A stretch of DNA of 64,000 nucleotides from Sphaerospermopsis torques-reginae ITEP-024 (GTDB lineage Bacteria > Cyanobacteriota > Cyanobacteriia > Cyanobacteriales > Nostocaceae), in the NCBI RefSeq assembly GCF_019598945.1, contig NZ_CP080598.1, forward strand, positions 1,116,001 through 1,180,000. Direction: 5' to 3'. Below the pieces are notes generated by a model. That model had not been told where the DNA came from. It worked only from the letters and a program-made list of their open reading frames with translations, and made no database searches. Shown here one piece after another: positions 26,853 through 36,160 of the stretch. The position numbers and the translations under genes were made by a program. The first letter of the stretch is position 1; the number at the start of each line of letters is the position of its first letter.

Positions 26853-27022
26853 TCAACCAACAGCAAAACCTGTATATTGTCTCACTAAAGGTTCATGAAA
26901 TGCTAAAACAATATCTGATTTTGGCACTCCTAATTTAACTAACTCATCTGCTATACCAATCTCAGTTCCATCATGTTGTATCCAAATTTTCTGATCTTTA
27001 ATATCTAAATGCAAAACACAAC
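26853..27022 (-). pseudogene. xisI: 3' fragment of a second xisI copy
   Basis: These 170 bases are nearly identical to the 3' part of the intact xisI gene (48924 to about 49093), including its stop codon, with only a few changes. The fragment ends abruptly at GCAAAACACAAC, where the sequence jumps to the end of a patA-type gene. There is no start codon or upstream part, so it cannot make XisI. Confidence 0.85.
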
Positions 27023-27093
27023 TTACTATTGATGTTAGTGACAGAATTCCAGTAACTTTAGGTCAAGTTCGTTCTTGGTCTGTGCCGAAATAA
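27023..27093 (+). pseudogene. 3' fragment of a patA-type protease gene
   Basis: TTACTATTGATGTTAGTGAC through GTTCGTTCTTGGTCTGTG and the TAA stop match the last 70 bases of the complete protease gene ending at 51857. The fragment is joined directly to an xisI fragment on the opposite strand. In the intact locus about 2.7 kb separates these points, so this is an internally deleted copy of that locus. Confidence 0.85.
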
Positions 27094-27127
27094 TTAGGGG
27101 GTGCTGAAAATTTTCAGCACCCCCTAA
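27094..27127. terminator. Perfect 34-base palindrome, likely terminator of the ABC permease gene
   Basis: TTAGGGGGTGCTGAAAA is followed at once by its exact complement. It begins right after the permease stop codon (minus strand) and is followed there by TTATTTC, giving a strong GC-rich stem with a short U-rich tail. It can also work for plus-strand transcription. Confidence 0.8.
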
Positions 27128-28060
27128 TTACACACCTAGATTATTATCATCTTGCTGATTAATTGCTAATCGCAAAACTGATAATCCTAAGATGATTAAA
27201 AATAACACCAAGCCAATTGTACAAGCATAGGTAAATTCTAAATTACTAAATGCCTGTTCATATAAATAGTAAACAATTGTTTTAGAACTATTCAGGGGAC
27301 CGCCTCCTGTCATAATATAAACTTCTTCAAAGACTTTAGTGGCAGAAATCGCCGAAATTACCGCTACTAAAGCTAAATAAGGCTGCATTAAAGGAATGGT
27401 AATATCTAGATGTTTGCGAATCCCATCCGAACCATCAATTGCTGCTGCTTCATAAACATCAGCAGGAATAGATTGCAATCCAGCTAAATAAATTACCATG
27501 TAATATCCTAAACCTTTCCAAATAGTTACAGCCATGACACTAGCTAATGAAATGGGGACAATTCCTAATATTTTCTCTGGACTTGTTAACCAAGGAATTC
27601 CTTCGGGAAATATACCTAAAGTTTTCAACAATTGATTTAATAAACCGTTTTCTGCATACAACCATTTCCAAGCTATACCTGCAACAACCATTGAAATGAC
27701 TACAGGTGTATAATATGCAGTTCTAAACCAATTCATACCCCGCAATTTTTGATTTACCAAAATCGCTAAAATTAAGGGAGTAATTACCAAAATTGGCACA
27801 ACTCCAACCAAATAGAGAAAGGTGTTTTCTAAGGTTTTCCAAAAAACAACATCTTTCCATAAACGGAGAAAGTTGTCAAAACCGATAAATTTAGGCGCTT
27901 CTCCAATATCTTGATAGCTGGTAAAGCTAAGGTAAAATGCTTGCAGCGCAGGCCAAAAAACAGTTAAGCTTAATAAAACTAAAGCTGGTAATAAAAATAG
28001 ATAAGGTGTCAATCTCTCTTGAATAATTATCCAGTTTTTAGGTGTTAATTTATTCATCAT
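27128..28060 (-). CDS. Sugar-type ABC transporter permease (MalF/UgpA class)
   Basis: 310 residues, six predicted membrane segments, starting at about 15-40 (RLTPYLFLLPALVLLSLTVF). The cytoplasmic EAA loop that contacts the ATPase is visible: EAAAIDGSDGIRKHLDITIP (about 203-222), followed by the conserved MTGGGP segment. Family knowledge: one of two permeases in carbohydrate uptake systems of the CUT1 type. Its usual partners (binding protein, second permease, ATPase) are absent from the window, so it must work with genes elsewhere, as is often seen in cyanobacteria. The substrate is unknown. Met-Met start; either is possible. Confidence 0.9.
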   Translation of the reverse strand: MMNKLTPKNWIIIQERLTPYLFLLPALVLLSLTVFWPALQAFYLSFTSYQDIGEAPKFIGFDNFLRLWKDVVFWKTLENTFLYLVGVVPILVITPLILAILVNQKLRGMNWFRTAYYTPVVISMVVAGIAWKWLYAENGLLNQLLKTLGIFPEGIPWLTSPEKILGIVPISLASVMAVTIWKGLGYYMVIYLAGLQSIPADVYEAAAIDGSDGIRKHLDITIPLMQPYLALVAVISAISATKVFEEVYIMTGGGPLNSSKTIVYYLYEQAFSNLEFTYACTIGLVLFLIILGLSVLRLAINQQDDNNLGV

Positions 28061-28723
28061 CTACTAATCAGGGAACAGTTTACAGTCAACTGTTAACAGT
28101 GAACATTGAAAACGGCTAACTGTCAACTGATAGCTGATAGCTGATATTAAGAAGTAATAAGTTAATTATCAAGATTGAGTAAATGGATTATGATTCTAAT
28201 ACAAACTGGTGTGCCACTGAAACTGTTAGAAAAACTGTTGTTTTTTTGGTAGCAAAATTTTAGTGGTACTGATAAAGTAACCAACAAAAAGTTTCTGAAA
28301 AATCAAGAAACTTGGGTTTTGTTACTGTTATCTACACTTTGTTTATAACACGTACACAACTGATGGAATCTATGCGCCAGATTTTAATCCGCTTTCTCTG
28401 GCGCTTTTTCATAGTTGTAAAGAAGGGAATAGGGAATAGGGAATAGGGAGGAAAATTTTAGAGTTTAGAGTTTAGATTTTAGATTTTAGATTTTAGATTG
28501 GAGTTCACAAAAACAATCCAAAATCCAAAATCCAAAATCCAAAATCAATAACTCCTGACAAAAAATCACCTCCAGCGAAGGTCAGTCACCAGAGGATAGA
28601 ATCAAAGACATTGGAATGTGGACTAGTCTTGATATCAATTTATCTTGCTAACAAATCTATGCACTCTATCGCAAGGAAAGGGTTTTGATTTATGCTTTCT
28701 ACGTCGAATGAAATATGATGATT
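28061..28723. other. Gene-free region upstream of the ABC permease gene
   Basis: Contains no convincing gene. Short tandem repeats occur at 28430-28448 (GGGAATA) and 28456-28500 (TTTAGAT/TTAGATT units). The rest is unremarkable AT-rich DNA that presumably holds the permease promoter. Confidence 0.6.
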
Positions 28724-28831
28724 ATACAGCACTTTCCGGTGTAATGAGGTAAACTATTGGCGGGCAAGATACCCACCCCACAAGAGTTTTATGATCATGT
28801 TTTGTACCTCTTATGAATGAAATTTACTGTA
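28724..28831. repeat. 106-bp mini-repeat family, copy 2
   Basis: Begins ATACAGCACTTTCCGGTGT and ends near TTTACTGTAAT. Shares CCCACCCCACAAGAGTTTTA and the TGAGGTA end with the copies at 9783 and 29041. Confidence 0.8.
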
Positions 28832-28895
28832 ATTTAACTGTAATTTAGAAGTGCGGTTTTATGGTCAATTTTCGATAGTGGTGGAAACTGATACC

Positions 28896-28985
28896 AAAAA
28901 AAAGACCCCCGGTTCTACACCGAGGGATTCTGCAAGTCGGAATTATCGCACAAAGACATTCGCGCATCTAGGATAGCAATGCAAC
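28896..28985 (-). ncRNA. Candidate small RNA with promoter and Rho-independent terminator
   Basis: On the minus strand a stem CCCTCGG-TGTAGAA-CCGGGGG (28906-28926; one G-U-type mismatch) is followed by TC and eight T, a textbook terminator. About 60 bases upstream there is no reading frame. A possible promoter sits further up: TTGATA (29015-29020) and GATATT (28992-28997), 17 bases apart, putting the start near 28985 and giving an RNA of about 90 nt. It is not recognised as a named cyanobacterial RNA. It could instead be only the 3' end of a longer untranslated transcript. Confidence 0.5.
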
Positions 28986-28991
28986 ACTGCA

Positions 28992-29020
28992 AATATCTGC
29001 CAAAATGCCATAAATATCAA
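28992..29020 (-). promoter_or_regulatory. Possible promoter of the candidate small RNA
   Basis: TTGATA and GATATT with an optimal 17-base spacer on the minus strand. It matches sigma-70-type consensus only moderately (GATATT is 4 of 6), so it is a prediction. Confidence 0.35.
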
Positions 29021-29040
29021 ACGTCAGTATTAGATAATAA

Positions 29041-29146
29041 ATACAGCACTTTCTGGTGTTATGAGGTACACCACGGGGGCAGATGCCCACCCCACAAGAG
29101 TTTTATTATTAAAATTTGTACCTCATAGCAATGGAATCTGCTGTAT
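29041..29146. repeat. 106-bp mini-repeat family, copy 3
   Basis: The best preserved ends: ATACAGCACTTTCTGGTG at 29041 and its imperfect complement ending CTGCTGTAT at 29146, with TATGAGGTACA / TGTACCTCATA as inner stem. Confidence 0.85.
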
Positions 29147-29204
29147 GTTATCCCTAATGCCAAAAATATATAGAGATCCGATGACAATTGACAATTGACA
29201 ATTA

Positions 29205-30593
29205 TCAATTATCAATTATCAATTGTCCATACCAATGATGTACTGCTAACCACCCGACTGATAACAAACCTGCCAAACTCAAAGTTAAACCACTCAAGGG
29301 AATTAATAATGCAAATACAGGTAAAATTGCTCCAGCAATAGTACAAATAATGGCGGCTAAAGCAGCGTGACGATTTGCACCTAAACCATAGATGAAACCG
29401 AGTAAAATCAAGGATATGATCAACCAAGCTATTTCTGCATTCATTACTCGCCCCAGATAGGTTAAAGTTAATAAGCAAGCAAAGAAAATACCCGCAGCGA
29501 TCGTCACATTTTTTAAACTCATGGGTAAGGACAAATATAAAAGCAATATCCACCACAAAAATAATCCTGGTGCTAACAGTAATAACCGGGGTATAATCCC
29601 AGTTTTTCCTATTGGTTTGGTGGCAGTAAATACACCAAAGGGATTTCTTACAGAAACATTATCATCAAATATCCAAGTAAATTGGGTACTGTCACCATCA
29701 TTTTTAATTTCTTGAGGAACTATACCACTAGCAAAGTCGGCATTTCTAAAATTAGCAATTGTTGTGAGGCGAAATTGAGAAAGTAATTGATTAGTGGCAT
29801 TATAAACCCAACGTGGTCCACCTTGTGCTTGATAGCTAACTTTAATTGTGGTTTCTTGTCCTGGTTCTAACTGAAAAGGAAAACCATAATCTCCAGGGTT
29901 TATTTGTTTTAATCTTGTTCCATCTCTTTCTACTTTATAACTAGAAAGTAAGGAATAACCGTAGGGTGGTAGTGCTTCAAAGAAAAAACTATTAACATCA
30001 CTTAGTGAATTGACAATTTTATAATCAGCATTGTAATCTGTATTATAAATGGCACTGCGATTTTGTACGTTTACACTTTGGTCAATTTTAACTTGAATAT
30101 TTGAACCTGCTAAGTTTAAATAGCGAGTAACTTTTTGTTTATCTGTCACCTTGACTATTTTGCCGTTAACTTGAGTAGTATAGCTATAAGGTTCTTCGAC
30201 GATGTAACGCACTTGGGGCGCAATTTGTTCTAATTTATCACCTGCGACACTTTCCGCTACTTGTGCTACTTTTGCTTGTTCCCAGTGATGGTAACGGTTG
30301 CTTAAAGTAGAAGTGAGGAAAAATCCCGTAACTACTAAAATTAAAATTAGGGCTAAATGTTGTAGTCCTTTGAGAAGTTGGGAATAACGAATGGACCATT
30401 CCCCAAAGAAAACAGCTTGTTCGCTGGTGTTGCGTCTCAGAGAAAAACTGATGAGAGCGATCGCAACTCCCAAAGCTACAATTAAAAACACAAACAATAG
30501 TGAACCTTGAAGTAGTTGCGTACCAAACTTGATTAATTCATCAGGATGTGTTAAATCTGGTAATCCGGGAATACCTTGAGCAATAGGAGACAT
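29205..30593 (-). CDS. Conserved membrane protein of unknown function
   Basis: 462 residues, not assigned to a family. Layout: membrane segment about 30-50, another about 78-95, a large extracytoplasmic region about 96-335 rich in beta-strand pattern (for example FPFQLEPGQETTIKVSYQAQ), then five to six membrane segments in the last 125 residues. The region before the C-terminal segments reads like a domain in proteins with an externally exposed Ig-like or CreD-like fold, but this is only a resemblance. No operon partner: the gene is flanked by tandem repeats on both sides and is divergent from uvsE. Confidence 0.75.
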   Translation of the reverse strand: MSPIAQGIPGLPDLTHPDELIKFGTQLLQGSLLFVFLIVALGVAIALISFSLRRNTSEQAVFFGEWSIRYSQLLKGLQHLALILILVVTGFFLTSTLSNRYHHWEQAKVAQVAESVAGDKLEQIAPQVRYIVEEPYSYTTQVNGKIVKVTDKQKVTRYLNLAGSNIQVKIDQSVNVQNRSAIYNTDYNADYKIVNSLSDVNSFFFEALPPYGYSLLSSYKVERDGTRLKQINPGDYGFPFQLEPGQETTIKVSYQAQGGPRWVYNATNQLLSQFRLTTIANFRNADFASGIVPQEIKNDGDSTQFTWIFDDNVSVRNPFGVFTATKPIGKTGIIPRLLLLAPGLFLWWILLLYLSLPMSLKNVTIAAGIFFACLLTLTYLGRVMNAEIAWLIISLILLGFIYGLGANRHAALAAIICTIAGAILPVFALLIPLSGLTLSLAGLLSVGWLAVHHWYGQLIIDN

Positions 30594-30689
30594 AGGTAAA
30601 TATGTAGATGTTCAGATATTGAAACAACTTGACAGATATAATTTCCAAAAGTTTCTACAAAAATACTAGGAAAACATTGTTAATATTTT

Positions 30690-30880
<191 letters not shown>

Positions 30881-30886
30881 AAAAAT

Positions 30887-31843
30887 ATGAAATTACAACA
30901 AAAAGAGATAACATTAAAAGAAATAAATCCACAACAGCAAACACAAACTGAGCCACATTTAGGTTTAGTTTGCATTACTATTGATAAACAAGTGCGGTTT
31001 CGGACTATTACCCGGACACGTTATTTAAAACTTTCTCCTCAACAAAGAGAAGATACCCTAAAAGAACTTTATCAAAATAATTTGCGCTGCTTGGATGGGG
31101 CGTTAACTTTCTGTCAAAAGCAAAATATTCGGCTTTATCGCATGACTTCGGCTTTATTTCCCATGAGTGATATGGAAGATAAAATTGGCGCGAAGATATT
31201 AGAGGAAATGAGAGAGGATTTAGGTAAGATTGGACAAAGGGCAGAAAATTTAAACATCAGAATGGTGTTACATCCTGATCAATTTGTAGTCTTGAGTTCT
31301 GATTCTGATGAAGTCATAGAAAATAGTATCAAAATTTTAACAAACCACGCCTACACTTTAGATTTACTTGGTTTACCTCAGTCACCTTGGGCGTTAATGA
31401 ATATTCATGGTGGTAAATCTCAACGTTCAGAAAAGTTGGTAAAAGTAATTTCTGAACTACCACCAGGTATCAAAAACCGCTTAACTTTAGAAAATGATGA
31501 ATATGCTTATAATGCTCAGGAAATTTTAGAGGTATGTCAACAAGCTGGTATACCGATGGTTTTTGATGCACATCATCACATTTGCTATGAAAAGTTAGAT
31601 TCTTATGATCATCCTAGTGTAGAGTCTGTGGTTTTGGCAGCGCGAGAAACTTGGAAAAATCCAGATTGGCAGTTAGTACATATTTCTAATGGGGAAACAG
31701 GTTTTAATGATAGAAAACACAGTGATTTAATTACAGCCATGCCTCAAGCTTACCACCAAGTACCCTGGATAGAAGTAGAAGCCAAACACAAAGAAAAAGC
31801 GATCGCTCATTTGCGGGATTGGTGGTTAATTCATAAGAATTAA
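30887..31843 (+). CDS. uvsE: UV damage endonuclease
   Basis: 318 residues from ATG 30887. A longer in-frame start (30767) would add a stretch translated from CAATTAC repeats (repeated NYQLPIT), which cannot be a real N-terminus. The protein is a TIM-barrel UVDE enzyme that nicks DNA 5' of UV photoproducts. Visible family features: LGLVCITIDKQVRFRTITRT, RMVLHPDQFVVLSS (His/Asp metal region), MNIHGGKSQRSEK, LTLENDEYAYN and MVFDAHHHICYE, then WQLVHISNGE and VEAKHKEKA. These include the expected metal-binding His and Glu residues. An Hsp70-like gene follows 47 bp later on the same strand. Confidence 0.93.
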   Translation: MKLQQKEITLKEINPQQQTQTEPHLGLVCITIDKQVRFRTITRTRYLKLSPQQREDTLKELYQNNLRCLDGALTFCQKQNIRLYRMTSALFPMSDMEDKIGAKILEEMREDLGKIGQRAENLNIRMVLHPDQFVVLSSDSDEVIENSIKILTNHAYTLDLLGLPQSPWALMNIHGGKSQRSEKLVKVISELPPGIKNRLTLENDEYAYNAQEILEVCQQAGIPMVFDAHHHICYEKLDSYDHPSVESVVLAARETWKNPDWQLVHISNGETGFNDRKHSDLITAMPQAYHQVPWIEVEAKHKEKAIAHLRDWWLIHKN

Positions 31844-31890
31844 CGTTATATTAACTTTACTTAATTACTTGATCAATAATAAATTGAGAA

Positions 31891-33489
31891 ATGGCGATCG
31901 CAATTGATTTTGGTACTAGCAATACAGTTATTACTCGCTGGAATCCTGTAACCCAGCAACCGGAAACTTTGACTTTACCGGGTTTATCCCTGCAACAAAG
32001 TCTCAATCCCCCACTGATTCCCAGTTTAGTATATGTAGAAGCAGCGAGTGAAAGTAAAGTTTTAGTAGGCCAGCAAGTGCGCGATCGCGGTTTGGATCTC
32101 AAAGGTGATAACCGATTTTTCCGTAGTTTTAAACGGGGTATTGGCGCAGATATTCAGGGTTTTTTACCAGAAATAGATGGAGAAATCGTCACCTTTGAAA
32201 AAATAGGTAAATGGTTTTTAACTAAGGTAATCGAAGAATTAACACTAATAGAAGGTGGTTTAGATTCTTTGGTTTTAACAGTACCTGTAGACAGTTTTGA
32301 AGCTTATCGTCACTGGTTAGGCAAAGTTTTTCAAGCACTTCCAGTAGAACAAGTTAGGATGTTAGATGAACCTACTGCCGCAGCTTTAGGTTATGGTTTA
32401 ACAGCACAAGAAAATTTGTTAGTAATTGATTTTGGTGGTGGAACATTAGATTTATCCTTGGTACGTTTAGATCAACAGGCACAAACTAATAGTAAACCAG
32501 TAGGATTTTTATTAAAGTGGGGTAATAAATCCCTAGCGGAAGATTCCAAACAAAAGGTAAAAACAGCCCGTGTATTAGCAAAAGCGGGGCAAAATTTAGG
32601 TGGTACAGATATTGATAATTGGATAGTTGATTATTTTGTCAAAACTCAAGGATTACCTGTAAATTCTGTAATTACTCGGTTAGCAGAACGAGTAAAAATT
32701 CAATTATCTACCCAAAATAAAGCCAGTGAAGTTTATTTTAATGATGAAACTTTTGAAAGTTATGAATTGGATCTTGACCGTCAAACTTTAGAAAATATCC
32801 TCAAAGATAATGGATTTTTTGATAAGTTACATGATACCATGATGACCTTGTTACAACAAGCCCGTCGTCAAGGTATAGAACTAGATGATATTCATGCAGT
32901 TTTGTTAGTGGGTGGAACTGTACAATTACCTGTAGTAAACACATGGGTACAACAATATTTTGAACCAGAAAAAATCCGTTATCAAAAACCTTTTGAAGCG
33001 ATCGCTCAAGGTGCATTACAAATTACCCAAGGGTTAGAAATTAAAGATTTTCTGTATCATAGCTATGGAGTGCGGTACTGGGATAGACGTAACCAGCGTC
33101 ATAGTTGGCAACCAATAATTAAAGCAGGCCAAGCTTACCCCATGAGTCAACCAGTAGAATTAGTTTTAGGTGCTTCTAGGGAAAATCAGCCGAGTATTGA
33201 GTTAATTTTAGGAGAATTAGGAGCAGAAACCGGAGGTATAGAAGTTTATTTTGATGGCGATCGCTTAGTAACTCGCAAACTTGAGTCTGTGACAACTACA
33301 GTTAAACCGCTGAATGATACAGAAGAAGCCAGAAAAATTGCTCGACTGACACCCCCTGGTTTTCCAGGGAGCGATCGCATTAAAGTCATGTTTCAAGTTG
33401 ATGAACAACGTTTTTTAAGAATTACCGTTGAGGACATATTAACAAATAATACCTTAGTAGAAAATCAACTTGTGGCACAATTGAGTTAA
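31891..33489 (+). CDS. Hsp70-family protein (DnaK-like, divergent)
   Basis: 532 residues. The N-terminal 370 form an actin/Hsp70 ATPase: phosphate 1 motif AIDFGTSNTV (about 4-13), LVLTVPVDSFEAYR, DEPTAAALGYG, phosphate 2 motif VIDFGGGTLDLSLV, and adenosine motif VLLVGGTVQLPVV. The C-terminal 160 residues are short and do not look like a full DnaK peptide-binding domain with lid. Such short Hsp70-like proteins are common in cyanobacteria and have poorly known clients. It is encoded 47 bp after uvsE and may share its transcript. ATG 31891 gives MAIAIDFG, the natural start. Confidence 0.9.
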   Translation: MAIAIDFGTSNTVITRWNPVTQQPETLTLPGLSLQQSLNPPLIPSLVYVEAASESKVLVGQQVRDRGLDLKGDNRFFRSFKRGIGADIQGFLPEIDGEIVTFEKIGKWFLTKVIEELTLIEGGLDSLVLTVPVDSFEAYRHWLGKVFQALPVEQVRMLDEPTAAALGYGLTAQENLLVIDFGGGTLDLSLVRLDQQAQTNSKPVGFLLKWGNKSLAEDSKQKVKTARVLAKAGQNLGGTDIDNWIVDYFVKTQGLPVNSVITRLAERVKIQLSTQNKASEVYFNDETFESYELDLDRQTLENILKDNGFFDKLHDTMMTLLQQARRQGIELDDIHAVLLVGGTVQLPVVNTWVQQYFEPEKIRYQKPFEAIAQGALQITQGLEIKDFLYHSYGVRYWDRRNQRHSWQPIIKAGQAYPMSQPVELVLGASRENQPSIELILGELGAETGGIEVYFDGDRLVTRKLESVTTTVKPLNDTEEARKIARLTPPGFPGSDRIKVMFQVDEQRFLRITVEDILTNNTLVENQLVAQLS

Positions 33490-33583
33490 GGAGTCAGGAG
33501 TTAGGAGTCAGGAGTCAGGAGTTCAAGGAGTCAGGAAGAACAGATTTCAATACTTTTCGTCAAACTAATAACAACGAAATCAC

Positions 33584-33657
33584 GTAGGTTGGGTTGAGGA
33601 ACGAAACCCAACGTTTACAAGGGTTTGTTGGGGTTCACTTTATTCAACCCAACCTAC
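33584..33657. repeat. GTAGGTTGGGTT repeat, copy 2
   Basis: GTAGGTTGGGTTGAG at the left and CAACCCAACCTAC at the right form inverted ends. Heptamers (TTCCCTG) follow at 33662-33718, directly before the stop of the methyltransferase gene. Confidence 0.8.
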
Positions 33658-33721
33658 AAAAATCCTATTCCCTGTTCCCTGTTCCCTGTTCCCTGTTCCC
33701 TGTTCCCTATTCCCTATTTTT

Positions 33722-34348
33722 TCAAGCCTTGCTACTGACAATTACCTGTAAACTACCACCAGCATATAAAATTGGTTCACCAACATCAAAACTAGTTTCT
33801 CTTAATAAACGAGGTAAATCAGTTTTTAATAACTGCCAAGCTGTTTCCGTTTCAAACAACCAAAAAAACACCGATAAACCAGGCCAAAATATAGGATTTG
33901 TGGGAGTATGAAAATCTACTAAAGTAAAAATTCCCCCTGGTTTTAATACTCGATAAACTTCTTGAATGATTTTTCTTAATTGTTCAGGTTGCATTTCATG
34001 TAAAGCCGCGCTAGTATGCACCACATCAAACTCATGATCTGTAAAAGGCATATTTTCCGCAAATGCTTCTATATAAGTAGCATTCGGCACATTCTTTTTT
34101 GCCCGTTGTAAAGATAAAGGCGAAGCATCCAATCCTGTAACATTTTGTGATAATTTCACCAAAAAAGCCGTAGTTTGACCACTACCACAGCATAAATCTA
34201 GAATTTTAGTATCTGAGTTGAGGTTTAAACCTTGTAAAGCGAGTTGACGAAAACGCCCCTCACCGCCCACACTCAGGGCTGCTAACCGGGATATGGCATC
34301 ATATAACCATTGATAGCGGTAACTCAAGTCTCGAAAAATTGTTGCCAT
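33722..34348 (-). CDS. Class I SAM-dependent methyltransferase
   Basis: 208 residues from ATG 34348, chosen because GAGGAA lies 7 bp upstream; an earlier in-frame start has no such site. The Rossmann-type methyltransferase motifs are clear: motif I ILDLCCGSGQTT (about 49-60), the acidic loop VTGLDASPLSL, motif II region EFDVVHTSAALHEM, and the post-motif VLKPGGIFTLVDFH. It resembles the UbiE/Methyltransf_11 group. The C-terminal part (FFWLFETETAWQLLKTDLP) is typical of small cyanobacterial members. The substrate is unknown. It is divergent from hemH with a 93-bp spacer. Confidence 0.88.
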   Translation of the reverse strand: MATIFRDLSYRYQWLYDAISRLAALSVGGEGRFRQLALQGLNLNSDTKILDLCCGSGQTTAFLVKLSQNVTGLDASPLSLQRAKKNVPNATYIEAFAENMPFTDHEFDVVHTSAALHEMQPEQLRKIIQEVYRVLKPGGIFTLVDFHTPTNPIFWPGLSVFFWLFETETAWQLLKTDLPRLLRETSFDVGEPILYAGGSLQVIVSSKA

Positions 34349-34441
34349 TGCATATTTCCTCAACGTTAAGCTTTATATTGAATAAAGATATATTGTTAAC
34401 ATTAGTAAAAAAATTGTAAAGATTGGGGGAAAGTAACTGCT

Positions 34442-35608
34442 ATGGGTCGTGTAGGCGTATTATTACTCAATCTAGGTGGACCTGATAAATTAGAAGATGT
34501 GGGTCCATTCTTATATAACCTGTTTTCAGATCCCGAAATTATTCGCCTACCATTTCGATGGATGCAAAAACCATTAGCTTGGTTTATTGCCACACGGCGA
34601 GAAAAAACATCCCAAGAAAACTATAAGCAAATTGGTGGGGGTTCACCACTGCGGCGCATTACTGAAGAACAAGGGGAAGCTTTAAAAGCGCAACTGGATG
34701 CTATGGGCAAAGCAGCGAACATCTACATGGGAATGCGTTATTGGCATCCCTACACAGAAGAAGCGATCGCCCAACTGGCACAGGATAACATTGAAAAGTT
34801 GGTAATTTTGCCACTTTATCCCCAATTTTCCATTAGTACCAGTGGTTCTAGTTTCCGGTTATTAGAAAAACTTTGGCAAGAAAACCCAAAACTTCAACCG
34901 TTGGAATACACTGTGATTCCTTCCTGGTACAAACAACCAGGTTACTTGCAAGCAATGGCGGAACTGATCATTGAGCAACTCAATCAATTTCCCAACCCTG
35001 ATCAGGCACACATCTTTTTTAGCGCCCACGGTGTACCAAAAAGCTATGTTATAGAAGCCGGCGATCCTTATCAGCAGGAAATTGAGGAATGTACTCAATT
35101 AATTATGCAAACCCTTAATCGCCCCAATGCCCACACTTTAGCTTATCAAAGTCGTGTTGGTCCAGTGGAATGGCTGCAACCTTATACTGAGGATGCCTTA
35201 AAAGAACTGGGTGAAAAAGGCGTTAAAGATTTGGTAGTTGTACCCATCAGCTTTGTTTCTGAACACATTGAAACTTTGCAAGAAATTGATATTGAATATC
35301 GGGAAATAGCCGAAGAAGCAGGAATTGAAAACTTCCGACGTGCTGCTGCTCCCAACACTCATCCGGTATTTATTAAAGCATTGGCAGACTTGGTTATTGA
35401 GTCTTTAGAAAAACCGGATCTCAAACTTTCCCAAGTTACCCAGATGAAGAAAAAGGTGAAAATGTATCCTCAAGAACGCTGGGAATGGGGAATGACAACT
35501 AGCGCCGAAGTCTGGAATGGTAGAATTGCCATGCTTGGTTTCATTGCCTTGATCATCGAAATTATCACCGGTCGAGGTTTACTCCATGCTATAGGGCTTT
35601 TACAGTAG
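34442..35608 (+). CDS. hemH: Ferrochelatase with C-terminal chlorophyll-binding-type segment
   Basis: 388 residues. The first about 330 form ferrochelatase, which inserts Fe2+ into protoporphyrin IX to make heme: [20 protein letters not shown] at the start, the metal/proton-shuttle histidine in [14 protein letters not shown], and [14 protein letters not shown] near the C-terminal third. The last about 35 residues are a single transmembrane segment of the CAB/HLIP type ([20 protein letters not shown]), the conserved tail seen in cyanobacterial and plastid ferrochelatases. It probably anchors the enzyme at thylakoids. The gene is complete and stands alone. Confidence 0.96.
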   Translation: MGRVGVLLLNLGGPDKLEDVGPFLYNLFSDPEIIRLPFRWMQKPLAWFIATRREKTSQENYKQIGGGSPLRRITEEQGEALKAQLDAMGKAANIYMGMRYWHPYTEEAIAQLAQDNIEKLVILPLYPQFSISTSGSSFRLLEKLWQENPKLQPLEYTVIPSWYKQPGYLQAMAELIIEQLNQFPNPDQAHIFFSAHGVPKSYVIEAGDPYQQEIEECTQLIMQTLNRPNAHTLAYQSRVGPVEWLQPYTEDALKELGEKGVKDLVVVPISFVSEHIETLQEIDIEYREIAEEAGIENFRRAAAPNTHPVFIKALADLVIESLEKPDLKLSQVTQMKKKVKMYPQERWEWGMTTSAEVWNGRIAMLGFIALIIEIITGRGLLHAIGLLQ

Positions 35609-35609
35609 G

Positions 35610-35720
35610 TGACAGGAGGCAGGGGAGGCAGGGGAGGACAAGGAGGTTAATAACCCAGTCACCAGTCACCAGTCACAAGTCACCAGTCACCAGTCACCAG
35701 TCACAAGTCACCAGTCCCTA
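35610..35720. repeat. Tandem repeats (GGCAGGGGA and AGTCACC types)
   Basis: Two to three 9-bp GC-rich units (about 35618-35635), then about nine AGTCACC/AGTCACA heptamers (35656-35715), filling the space between hemH and the DUF4126 remnant. Confidence 0.85.
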
Positions 35721-35724
35721 GTCC

Positions 35725-36074
35725 CTATTCCCTCTTGTGGCGATTTTCCCAATACCAGTGATACCACTGTGCAGCACTACGAACTGCAAACCAGAGCAGA
35801 ATTAAAGCTATTAATCCTCCTTGTTGGGGAGCATCCACGGCAAAAATTACCAGTACAATACACAAGCTATCTTGCAAAAAAACTGCCCACAATGGTAAAC
35901 CGCGCAAACGATAAAACCAGCCTAACTGTACTAACTGAAGTACCAAAGCCAACAAACCACCTACCAAGGCAATTAACCAACTTGGTAATTCTGTAGCTGA
36001 AGCTACTGCTAACCCCATAATTGCTCCTACTATGGGGGACAAAAATAACTCCACCAGTTGTAATATTCTCTGTC
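35725..36074 (-). pseudogene. DUF4126 membrane protein, 3' part (split by IS607)
   Basis: Codes for GQRILQLVELFLSPIVGAIM onward to the C-terminus WYWENRHKRE, with three hydrophobic segments. It is the continuation of the fragment at 37966-38164: removing the insertion joins CTTG to GACAG in frame (Leu-Gly-Gln), giving a 549-bp gene of 182 residues, a fitting length for DUF4126. As it stands, the fragment opens with a few codons from the insertion end (ATG SRFYIA), so a truncated protein might still be made. Function of the family is unknown. Confidence 0.85.
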
Positions 36075-36160
36075 CTGCTATATAAAACCTAGACAAAACT
36101 AGACTTTACTTTCTACTTCAACGGGAGCATGGGAGCAGTTATCCCTCGGTAGACTTTCAC
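36075..36160 (-). ncRNA. Candidate TnpB guide RNA (omega/reRNA) region
   Basis: The DNA between the tnpB stop codon and the right end of the element is known in this family to encode the scaffold of the guide RNA, with the guide itself taken from host DNA beyond the end. The stretch here contains stem-forming parts (TCCCATGCTCCCGTTGAAG, and AGACAAAACTAGACT) and is nearly identical to 40571-40655, the only other well-conserved part of the reduced element. Selection on this stretch is what a guide RNA would predict. The 5' limit of the RNA is unknown and may reach into tnpB. Confidence 0.5.

Noticed and set aside
29212-29556. 114-codon minus-strand open frame
   Set aside because: It lies in a second frame inside the gene for the 462-residue membrane protein and reads as low-complexity shadow.
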